From contig OZ017766.1 in NCBI GenBank assembly GCA_963969345.1, forward strand, positions 8,122,001 through 8,186,000: DNA of 64,000 nt, given 5' to 3'. Of this stretch, positions 55,713 to 64,000 are shown one piece after another. The notes below the pieces were generated by a model. It saw only the letters and a list, made by a program, of their open reading frames with translations. It searched no databases and was not told the DNA's origin. Made by a program: the position numbers and the translations under genes. The stretch is from Turbatrix aceti. Taxonomy: Eukaryota > Nematoda > Chromadorea > Rhabditida > Panagrolaimidae. Positions within the stretch are counted from its first letter, which is position 1. The number at the start of each line of letters is the position of its first letter.

Positions 55713-57615
55713 TCAAACGATTGGAATCTTATCCAACAAATGATAAAGCTTGGCAAAAATAGCAATTCGATCCTCGCCGAGAACGGCATCGATGTAATCG
55801 TCGTGGTTATCCTCGATGATGATCCGGAAAAAGTCGCGGAGTCCGATGAGATCCCGGTTTTGCTCAGCGTGGCGCGCGATGATGACTTCCTTGGATTTAC
55901 GCTCAGCCTGCCATTTTGCCTCTGCCGCGTCCCTTTCACCGGAAATGGCCTTCACCTGGTCTTTGAGCGCTTCGACCTCCTTTTTGCACTCTGCCAGGGC
56001 CTCAAAGTGCTTCGCGGACTCCTTGATTCGGGTTTTTTCACTGTCTTCGAGTTGCTTTTTTCCGTCGCGTAAAAGTTTGTCTGTCTGCGTTTTGGCCTTG
56101 TTGAGATGGTCTTCGAGGCGCTTTTTATCGCGTTCCAAGAGGTCGATCTCCTTCTGGAAGGCGGTAACCTGCTCGGTGGTTTCCCGGAGTTGTAGGCGCA
56201 TTTCTTCGGCGGTGCGTTTTTGATCTTGAATTTCACTTTGGAGTTTTTGGATTATCTGGAGAAATTCTAGGTTTAGGATTAATTGTTTTTTTTGTTTGCG
56301 AACGAATATAAAAATTTTAGCAAATTTAAAAAAAATGCGTTTTTTTTTGTTTTTTGGTAGGGTTACAATCAGGGATGGGCGAACGTTCGTGTTCGTTCGA
56401 GTTAGTTTGCGAACAAATTCAAATTTTCGCGTTCGTGTTCGTTTGAAAACAGATTTGCTTAGTTCGAGTTCGTTCGCGATCAAAGATAATTTTTCCGAAC
56501 AGATAAAACGAACAAAAATTGAGGTAAAATCAGTTTAATGGTGCCGAAATTGATGTTATTTTTCCAAAAATGAAAAATAGTGTCAATTGCCTGCGGCAAT
56601 AAAAAGTGTAGGAAAACTGTCACCAAAAACGTGAACAAGCATAGTACCGAAGTTTACGTTTTTATGCCCAAATTGGACAAAATTTGTATAAAATATGCTA
56701 AAAATCTGTTCGTTGTTCGTTCGTGTTTGTTCGCGAACACTGACAAAAATGTTTGCGTTCGTTCGATTTCTCGAACAGATTTAACAAAATGTTCGTGTTC
56801 GTTCGCGAACAAAAAAACGGCTGTTCGGCCATCCCTGGTTACAATTTGTTTTGCCGATTTTTAAATAAAAAAAAAATTTCACAGATACTTACATAGATAT
56901 TCGACTCATTCCGGGCATCATTTTGTATTTTGAGTTCTTTGGCGATTTTCTCGCGTTCTTCATTGAATTTCTCCAAAATTTCAAGTCGAACACGTTTCTC
57001 GGCTACGATAGCGATTTCTCGTTCTCTGAGTTCGCGTTTATTCATGCGTTCGTCCTTGAGCGCGACATCTTTCCTCAACTCGGAGATCTCGCGTCTCATT
57101 TCGGCCATTTCTAGTTCCATTTGTTGTTGGTTGCTGATTTGGGTGCCTGAAAATACGTTCGTGTTCGTTAGCGAAAAAATTTATTTTTTGTTCGCGAACA
57201 GATTTTTCTTAAATGCATTTGTTCGCGTTCGTTCGCGAACAAAAATAATTTTTTTTAACGAATATTTCAATTTTTCGAAAAAAAATTTTTTAGTGTTCGT
57301 GTTCGTTGACGAACAAAAAAATTGTTTGCCCATTTTTGACCCTGGAGGGAACTCACTCATGTTGAGCTTCTCATTTTTGAGTCGCTCAACGGTTTTGACG
57401 AGCTCGTTGACCTCGTGCTGCTTCTGGCCTCGGAGCTGCTCGAGCTCAGCCCGGTGCGTGGCAGCGTTGTCGCGGACGATCTCCTCGACTCGCTTGAGCT
57501 CCTCGTCCTGGAGCCGCATCGTCGTCTTGCAGAACACGTAGACATCCTTGAACGCTTTGGAATCCGAAGCGATTTTGTCTCGCAGCAGCGACGGTGGCAG
57601 GTGCTGGATTTCCAT
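55713..57615 (-). CDS. Coiled-coil protein of unknown family
   Basis: Three phase-consistent minus-strand exons (57357-57615, 56893-57146, 55713-56255) encode 351 residues. Nearly all of it is heptad-rich coiled coil: LEQLRGQKQHEVNELVKTVE in exon 1, the MRREISELRKDVALKDERMN stretch in exon 2, and the FQKEIDLLERDKKRLEDHLN stretch in exon 3. The last 45 residues (GLRDFFRIIIEDNHDDYIDA onward) look globular. There is no TM segment or signal peptide. A cytoskeletal, centrosomal or ciliary scaffold role would fit, but nothing identifies a family. Both introns are occupied by GTTCG-type repeats, including a complete MITE in intron 2. Confidence 0.8.
56370..56837. mobile_element. Complete hAT-like MITE with 8-bp target duplication
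   Basis: A 468-bp element beginning CAGGGATGGGCGAAC and ending GGCCATCCCTG, flanked by GTTACAAT on both sides (56362-56369, 56838-56845). The 8-bp duplication and CAGGGATGG ends are typical of the hAT superfamily. It is inverted relative to copies at 1-418 and 18019-18478 and is nearly identical to them in the centre. It lies in intron 2 of the coiled-coil gene. Confidence 0.92.
57150..57335. repeat. Diverged GTTCG-type repeat
   Basis: GTTCGTGTTCGTTAGCGAAA on the left and TTCGTGTTCGTTGACGAACA on the right around an AT-rich core, in intron 1 of the coiled-coil gene. An older or deleted member of the hAT-like family. Confidence 0.6.
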
Positions 57616-57669
57616 TTTGGCACACGCTCGCTCAGTTTTGGAAATTCTTCTTGAAATGGGGCCAAAAAG

Positions 57670-58215
57670 TATTTAGCTTTTACAATTTACTGTAAAATAT
57701 ACAAAGCTGCATGAGGCATGATCTGGCAGAGTTACGATTGCCTGAAATCGCGTTTTTGTCATTTTCAACGATTTTTGGAACGTTGTAGCTAAAAAATTAC
57801 GGCATTTCCAAAGTTGGGGTAAATATTGATCGATGTGATTTTTGATGGAGAATTCGAGAAAAAAATAAAAATATTGGGTTATCACCTTGAAAAATGCCGA
57901 AAATTGCATTTAAAAAAGTGTCACAATGGCAACTTTTGTTTCGGCATTTTTCAAGGTGATAACCCTATATTTTTATATTTTTCTCGAATTCTCCATCAAA
58001 AATCACATCGATCAATATTTACCCCAACTTTGGAAACGCCGTAATTTTTTAGCTACAACGTTCCAAAAATCGTTAAAAATGGCAAAAACGCGATTTCTCG
58101 CAACCGTAACTCTGTCAAATCATGCCCCAGACAGCTTTGTACATTTTACATTGTAAAAACTTTTTATTGTAAAAGCCACTTTTCGGCAAATTTTAATGAA
58201 GAAATTCTTAAATAA
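57670..58215. mobile_element. Foldback MITE, copy 3
   Basis: Imperfect palindrome centred near 57930, with arms of about 230 bp containing GGGTTATCACCTTGAAAAAT and its complement. Same family as 21078-21515 and 63030-63530. It occupies the gap between two minus-strand genes. Confidence 0.8.
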
Positions 58216-58612
58216 GCTGTCCCAAGTGCCAAAAGGCAAAAAAAGCAGCCCCCAGCGATGCGTGACTGATTCCCGTCTTTTTTTTTCACGCACGAGTTGT
58301 TGCACCGGACATTGATTGTCCAAAAAACAATTTTCAGCATTTTTCTCTTCAAAACAGTAGCAAAAAAATTGTACAAACAGCAAAAATCTGGAGAAATCTC
58401 TGGGGTCTATGTAAGAGTTGGATTACGATTAGGAAGGGTAAGTAATAAATACGTAATATTGAATTAGATTACGACATGACAGACAGATATGTTGGTACCA
58501 GTGGTTACAAGATAGAATGGATAAATACGACAAAATAATAAGATCCGTGTGAGAGTCAGTTACGGTAGGACAGTTGGGATGGATGGATTACGGTAGGACA
58601 GGTAACGTTGAC

Positions 58613-60305
58613 TTACAAACAGCTGCCAGAAGACGATGACGCAGATGATCCAATGCCGCTGCTTCTGGATGAGGAGGATTTGGAAGACGAGCTGCTGCCA
58701 CCGCTTTTGTAACGCCAGACCCTAGAATCCACCTTCAGGTAGGCCAATTCCTTCTGCTTGTCAGTATGACAATGCTTGCAGTTCTCCTTGAGACCCTGAA
58801 GCCAGAAGCATCGAATCTTCGCAACGGGTGGATTTTTGACGTTCGGGATGAGTAGTTCTTTGTAGTATTCGCCGAGGATCTGTGTAATACCGGAGCCGTA
58901 TTTGTACGGTATTGACAGGTATAAGTCGTATTCGGTTTGAACGTAGAGAAATCCGAAGGCAATCTGTTGAAATCTCACTAGTCTGAAAAAATATGAAAAT
59001 AAAAAAGTATGGAAAAAAAATTTTCCCTAATATAAAAAAATTACGTTCAAAAATAACAATTTGAAGAAAAAAGTATCGTATTTCAAGTTTTTTGAATGTA
59101 ACAAATCAGAATCAAAAGTACCGTAATTCAAGTAACGTTTCCCAGCACGAAAATTTTATTTCTATCGAAATTGTTACATTTTTGCGTGAAAAGTTATCGT
59201 AATTCAAGTTTCTTCAAAAGTAACAATTCCGATTCAAAAGTACCGTATTTCAAGTAACGTTTCTCAGCACGAAAATGTTACTTTTGCCCGAAATGTTACT
59301 TTTTAGCCGTAAAAAGCGCAGAAAAACCGAAAAAACCCAATTTACGATCTTCCCCGCGTAAAAAAACAATCAAACTCACTCTCCAGGTTGAAGTCCCATC
59401 TTTCGAACCAGCTTTCCGTGATGCGTGACATTGTTCCTAAAAAAAGGCACAAAAATCAATTGAAAATAAACAAAAACTCACAGCATCAGCTTGCCGACAT
59501 CGAAGGCCTTCAGAATCATTTCATCGGCCTTGAAAATACACTCGAGCAAAAAGTGAAAGTAAAATTCAACCGGATCCGAAGAGGTGTGAAGGCCTTTGAT
59601 ATAGGCAAGGACGGCTTGGCGCTTGTTTTTTTTTGCCAACAACGCAGCGTTGAAAAATGATATCTGAAGCGATTTATAATAGTGTTGTCCTCGGGCGTGC
59701 AGAGCGAGATCGCGGGATGAAGGGTTTTCTAAAATGTTATAAAATTTGGGCAAATTGTGACCTCAAAAATCTGTTTTTTATCAGTTTTAAAAAAATATGA
59801 CAATTTTTTACATTGTACGACTGTAACAACAAAAAAAAAAAGGCAAAAAAGAACTGTTTTTAGGAAAAAACATCGTAAAACTTTTGAATCGTAAAAAAAG
59901 TAACAAAATCCAAGAAAAAAATGTTACTTCAGTGTCCATGGTCTCGCAACGAAATTTCCAAGCCGATTGTTACTTTTGAAAACTTTTTTGTCGTTTTACA
60001 TTCCAAAACGTGTTTTTTTTACGTTTTTTTGATCATTTTGGGAAGATTTTACATTTTTTTATTTCATTGTACGCCGGGGTTCTTTTTTTGGCGTCCGATG
60101 TAAGTCAAAGCATCGAACTCCAAATATATAAAATAAAAATAAAAAATAACAAACCTGTGGAAATCGGAAGCGGTCGTCCACACCGGTTGTCGAGGTAAAG
60201 CCGGTCGGAATCATGGGTACGGTCATCGTTGGAGTCCTGGACGTCGTAGTAGTCATCGTAAGTCTCGACGGGAACGGGGTTAGGGATGTTGATGAGGTAA
60301 GACAT
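58613..60305 (-). CDS. Unrecognised intracellular protein
   Basis: Four phase-consistent minus-strand exons (60155-60305, 59482-59728, 59380-59436, 58613-58982) encode 274 residues. The N-terminus is acidic with a Tyr/Asp patch (YDDYYDVQDSNDD). Residues about 55-155 look all-helical, with alternating small and aromatic residues (ARGQHYYKSLQISFFNAALL, then AYIKGLHTSSDPVEFYFHFL), suggesting a helical-repeat fold. A later part (FGFLYVQTEYDLYLSIPYKY) is followed by a CxxC-like cluster KENCKHCHTDK and a Ser-rich tail. There is no signal peptide or TM segment. TTTTTTCAG 9 nt before the ATG is a probable trans-splice acceptor. I cannot name the family. Confidence 0.75.
59860..60060. repeat. Dispersed GTTAC-repeat copy
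   Basis: TCGTAAAAAAAGTAACAAAATCC, read as TCGTAAAAAAAGTAAC then AAAATCC, followed by AAATGTTACTTCAGTG and GGTCTCGCAACGAAAT, in intron 1 of the preceding minus-strand gene. A related stretch of TAACG/GTTAC phrases lies at 59035-59320. Confidence 0.7.
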
Positions 60306-61570
60306 GAAATTGAACTGAAAAAAAAAGGAAACCAACAATGCAGACAAAAAAGCGCAGCTGCAATGAGTTTGTGCAGCGATGGACGCTGTCCTGTTCTATT
60401 TTTGCAAAAAAAATACACACACAGCTCGCCAGGTTGACCTGTCCAATGTGAACACGTTCGCGATCGTTCGTCACGGTCGGGGCTGTTACCAAAAATGTTC
60501 TTGCGCAGGTAAAAAATGTCGAAACCAATTTTTTTTGGCGTTTTTCACTTTTTACGCCAGAAAAAAATTTTTTGATGTAAATTTTGTTATTTTTTACGGT
60601 TTTTAGAAAAAATAGGAGTTTTTGTAATGAAAATTTGCATAGTCGAGTTATAACTGACCCAAATTTCTGGACTTGGTCGCACAGCCCGACGACGACGACC
60701 GGTCGTCTTTTCTGCTGCCAATACAAAACGCAGCAAACATATACGTGCAGCAAAAAAGTTAGTTTTCAGATCTGTAAATTTGTCTGGAACAATGATATCA
60801 TGTCGCGATCGCGAAAGCCATGAACGAAATTGAAATGAAAGATGTTTTGCAACGATTTTTGTTTTTGGTCCTGCAACGATTTTTGTGATCGATCTTGCAA
60901 CGATTTTTGTGATCGAACATGCAACGATTTTTGTGATTTGTCCTGCAACGATTTTTGTGGTTGGTCTTGCAACGATTTTTGTGATCGGTCCTGCAACGAT
61001 TTTTGTGATCGATCTTTCAACGAAAATTTTTGCCAGGTTTTTTTGTTGTTTTTTTCTGTTCTTTTCCGTTTTTTTTCTTTTTTTTCATCGTTTTTGCGAA
61101 TCTTTGAACAATTCTCGATTATCTCGCGTTTTCGATCGGTTCTGCATCGAAAATTCTTCAGCTAATTTTTTTCGAATTTCTTTCGTTTTTTCGTCTTTTT
61201 TAGTTTTTTCGTTTTTTTGAGCATTATTGATTAATTCTCGACAATCCGGACGCGTGAAAAATTATTTTTTATTTTTTCTTGGCACAATGCACAAAGTGGT
61301 TGTATTTGGCGACACGGTAACCGTTTCATTGCCCGGACGATGAAATTACAAATCAGGAGAAAAGTTGAATCGGGGGGCGTATTTATGTTTTTGACGTAGA
61401 CTGTATGACACATGGTGGTGAAGGCAAATTCATTTTGTATTTTGAACCGAGATAAGGAGAGAGGTCTGGTGGAAGATTGACAGAGATGGCAGACGACTGA
61501 GAAACTGGCTATAGTGTAAATGCGTGCGTGATGGAGATGCATGGATGCGCGTGTTGTCTGTCAGGTGGGA
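60306..61570. other. Intergenic between two minus-strand genes
   Basis: No gene supported. Contains the 24-bp minisatellite at 60848-61028 and plain AT-rich DNA. Confidence 0.5.
60848..61028. repeat. 24-bp minisatellite, about eight units
   Basis: The unit TGCAACGATTTTTGTGATCG plus four variable bases repeats in exact 24-bp register, so one frame reads a repeated octapeptide (CNDFCDRS). No start, splice or neighbouring exon supports translation. Confidence 0.85.
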
Positions 61571-63868
61571 TCAGGTGGAAGTCTCGTTTGTATCCAACGA
61601 CGATGTCACCGATGTCGAGCACGATGACGGCGAGATCGAAGTCGTCCCTGACCCGGAGCCGGGGTATTTGTCGAAGATGGCACTTCTGCTTGGCTTCAGA
61701 AGTAGCGTAGCGATGATCGAGATGATGAAGGATTCGATGATGCTCAGCCCGTTTTTCCAGACTGAAAAAAATTTCATTTAGAAATTTGAAAAAGAGAAAA
61801 ATTTGTAAATTTTTTTATAAAATTTTTTTTTGTAAATTTATTTTATAAATTTACCATAAATACAAATTCATTGACTTTAAAAAAATTAGTGAAAAAAATA
61901 TTTTTTGTAAAACAAGGTCTCCTGGAGAAAACTTACAAAATAAAATAAGAAATAAAAAATTGCAAAAAAAATGTAAAAAATAAAATTGTAAAAATTTGTA
62001 AAAATTATTTTTTTGATAAAAAAAAATTTATATCAATAAAAAATGACAAAAAAATTGAAAAATTGGTCTCGACTGGAAAACTTATAAAACAAGGCACAAA
62101 ATTAAAAAAAATTTTTTTTTTAAATTTGATCAAAAAATAATAACAATTCAAAAAATATATAAAAATTAATGTGAAAAAAGTAGAAAAAAAAGTGAAAAAA
62201 CTTGGTCGCGGCTGGAAAAGTTATACAAAAAAGGAAAAATTTAAAAAAAAATATTTAAAAAAATTGAACAAATTATAACAAGAAATTTTTTTTTAATTCA
62301 CTTCAAAAAAATTTTGAAGTTCGTTTCGACTGGAAAACTTACAAAATGCGGTCTCGAGTGGAGGCAAAATCTCTCCACATCCGAAGAGCCCCGCGCGAGC
62401 TGCAAAGTCAAAAACTGGCTGCTGGAGGCCGAAGAACATGAAATAAATGTCCAGTAGCCGAAAGACGACAATGTACCTGTAGGGCATGAGTTCATCGAGC
62501 TTGGAAACCGTCGTGACGAGAATGTGGCAACCATAGATGCCAAGAAGGAGCGATGGGAGCGAAATGAAATCCAGAATCTTGAGTGCAATGATCGCGCTGT
62601 CCTGATACTCAAAGTAGAGCACGAGTGAGACAATAGTCGCAAACAGACGCACAATTGGCGTCTGAAGAACCATGCATTCGAGGAACTTGATCTTCTTCGT
62701 CTCGACCTGAAGCGCCGGGAGGCACGGGAACACGCAGCAGAACGGTGGCGTTCGAACGTGCATCTTGGAAGACTGCTGCGTGATTTTCTTCACCATCGAG
62801 ACTCGGCCGTCGACGATGTGCATCATGAGGCAGATGACGCAGTAGAGACCGATTGAGAAGTAGCTGAAATGGGATAGGGTGAAGTTTTGACTCAAAACAA
62901 GTAGATACAAAAAATTAGAGCGCGGTATCAAAACAAAAAATTTAATTCGAAAAATGTGAAAAAAAGAATAGTTTAGGAAATTTTTTCATCAAATTTCCTA
63001 AATGTCTATTTTTTTCCAAAAGGTAAAATCTACCATTGTCAAAAAGTAGATTTTACTATGGATTTTTTTTTTACTGTAAGAGGCATGATTTAGCACAGTT
63101 TTTGCCATTTTTGACAAAAAAATTATGGACTTTCTAAAGTTGGGGTAAATATTGATCGACGTGATTTTTGATGGAAAATTCGAGAAAAATATAAAAATTT
63201 AGGATTATCACATTGAAAAATGACGAAACAAAAGTTGTCTTTTTGACACTTTTTTAAATGTGATTTACGGCATTTTTGTGAAGGTGAAAACCCCATATTT
63301 TTATATTTTTTTTCGGATTCTCCATCAAAAATCACGTCAATAAATATTTACCGCGGATTTGGAAATGCCAAGGTTTTTTTTGCTACGATGTGCCAAAAAT
63401 CGTCCAAAATGACAAAAACGCGATTTTCGGCGGTCGTAACTCTGCCAGACCTCGAGCAGATACATTTTACGGTAGAAACTTTTCACAGTAAAAGTTACCT
63501 CTTGGCAAAGTTTCAGAATCTCCAAAATATTTTTAGGGTTCTCAAAGCGAAAATCTGGATTTTTGTTGCAGGAGCATGCATTTTTCAAATTTTTTGTTTT
63601 GTTATGCCGTTCTTTGTTTTCATAATCAAAAAAACTCACAAGAAAGATAGCAAATGAGCCAGAAACCACACTCTGGGCATATACATGGATACTAGCGCAA
63701 ACGCTGAGACAAAGGGTGCCGTGCCGGCGAGGTAGAGTACAAAGGCTTTACGGTAGTAATGCGTGACGTATACCTGGACGTATAGGACGTGGATGACGCC
63801 AAGGCATAGCGTAGCAAGACAGATACACGTGCACACAATTATCGTAATCACGTATCCAGGTGTCAGAT
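61571..63868 (-). CDS. SLC51A: Organic solute transporter alpha-like protein (partial, 5' end missing)
   Basis: Three phase-consistent minus-strand exons (63640-63868, 62343-62863, 61571-61761) encode the last 313 or so residues. The first visible exon begins in phase 1 at an ACAG acceptor, so at least one more exon lies to the right, beyond 64000. Several TM segments are clear. The cysteine-rich TPPFCCVFPCLP motif after the third visible TM segment is the hallmark of OST-alpha (SLC51A/TMEM184 group). Other landmarks are FVLYLAGTAPFVSAFALVSM, AHLLSFLYFSIGLY and FRLLDIYFMFFGLQQPVFDF. OST-alpha forms a basolateral transporter of bile acids or steroids with a beta partner in vertebrates. The C-terminus is a Ser/Thr-rich tail. 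Confidence 0.88.
61762..62342. other. Low-complexity intron of the OST-alpha-like gene
   Basis: Almost pure A/T with repeated TTTGTAAATTT/AAAATTTG words and three GGTCTC...CTGGA(A/G)AAC(T/A)T phrases (61916, 62066, 62206) that resemble the true exon-intron junction at 62325-62345, suggesting repeated local duplication of the splice-site sequence. Confidence 0.5.
63030..63530. mobile_element. Foldback MITE, copy 4 (intronic)
   Basis: Palindrome centred near 63245, with TTGATCGACGTGATTTTTGA on the left and its complement on the right. It lies in the intron between the first two visible OST-alpha exons. Confidence 0.75.
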
Positions 63869-64000
63869 CTGTAATTTGTTTTATCGTAGTCGTAATCGTA
63901 AATACATAATCGTAAGCTCCAGATGAGTTTAATCCGGGGATATTTAGAACACTTTTTTTTATGAGTTTCGGATGAATTTGATTTTCGTAATCCGATTGGA

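Noticed and set aside
60842..61220. Cys/Asp/Phe repeat open frame
   Set aside because: It is produced by the 24-bp minisatellite and runs into poly-T; no gene model supports it.
1..64000. tRNA or rRNA genes
   Set aside because: GGTTCGA-like words occur only inside GTTCG-type or CGTTCC-type repeats, without a matching A box or cloverleaf.

Overview
The window looks like nuclear DNA of a nematode or a close relative. It is AT-rich with long A/T runs. Genes are compact and multi-exon, with GT-AG introns whose acceptors mostly read TTTTCAG. At least seven genes have a consensus 3' splice site within about 30 nt upstream of the start codon and no visible 5' exon, as expected for spliced-leader trans-splicing. 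The assignment to nematodes is inference. Gene models were built by hand from splice sites and reading-frame continuity; where I call a model phase-consistent, every exon joins in frame to a stop.

Layout. 1-418: end of a transposon-like repeat. 2119-9222: two tandem paralogous genes for secreted cysteine-rich proteins built from a repeated CxC...CxC module. 10403-17505: housekeeping block with a Got1-like Golgi protein (-), a small one-TM protein, glyoxalase I with a presequence-like N-terminus, and the complex I subunit NDUFA10. 17800-18478: two adjacent hAT-like elements. 19660-21778: four-TM protein. 21893-30061: fast-evolving accessory block with two OB-fold-like proteins (one frameshifted), a minus-strand orphan, a secreted helical protein, a duplicated upstream segment and a foldback element inside a tandem array. 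31205-35742: DDHD phospholipase (-), with introns full of minisatellites. 35743-47065: about 11 kb without a convincing gene, holding a MITE with perfect 8-bp target duplications and an 840-bp foldback element. 47066-51571: ceramide glucosyltransferase, with a 1.6-kb near-perfect palindrome in an intron. 51995-54966: TMEM42-like protein (-) and NDUFA11-like protein (+), head to head. 55713-57615: coiled-coil protein (-) with a hAT-like MITE in an intron. 58613-60305: unrecognised gene (-). 61571-63868: OST-alpha-like transporter (-), whose 5' end lies beyond the window.

Functions. The recognisable genes are housekeeping: respiratory complex I (NDUFA10, NDUFA11), methylglyoxal detoxification (GLO1), Golgi and lipid metabolism (Got1, glucosylceramide synthesis, DDHD phospholipase) and organic solute transport (OST-alpha). 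They do not form a pathway or operon. Two head-to-head pairs may share promoters. The most unusual content is the tandem pair of cysteine-rich secreted proteins, the accessory block at 22-30 kb and a rich set of non-autonomous inverted-repeat elements lying in introns and gaps.
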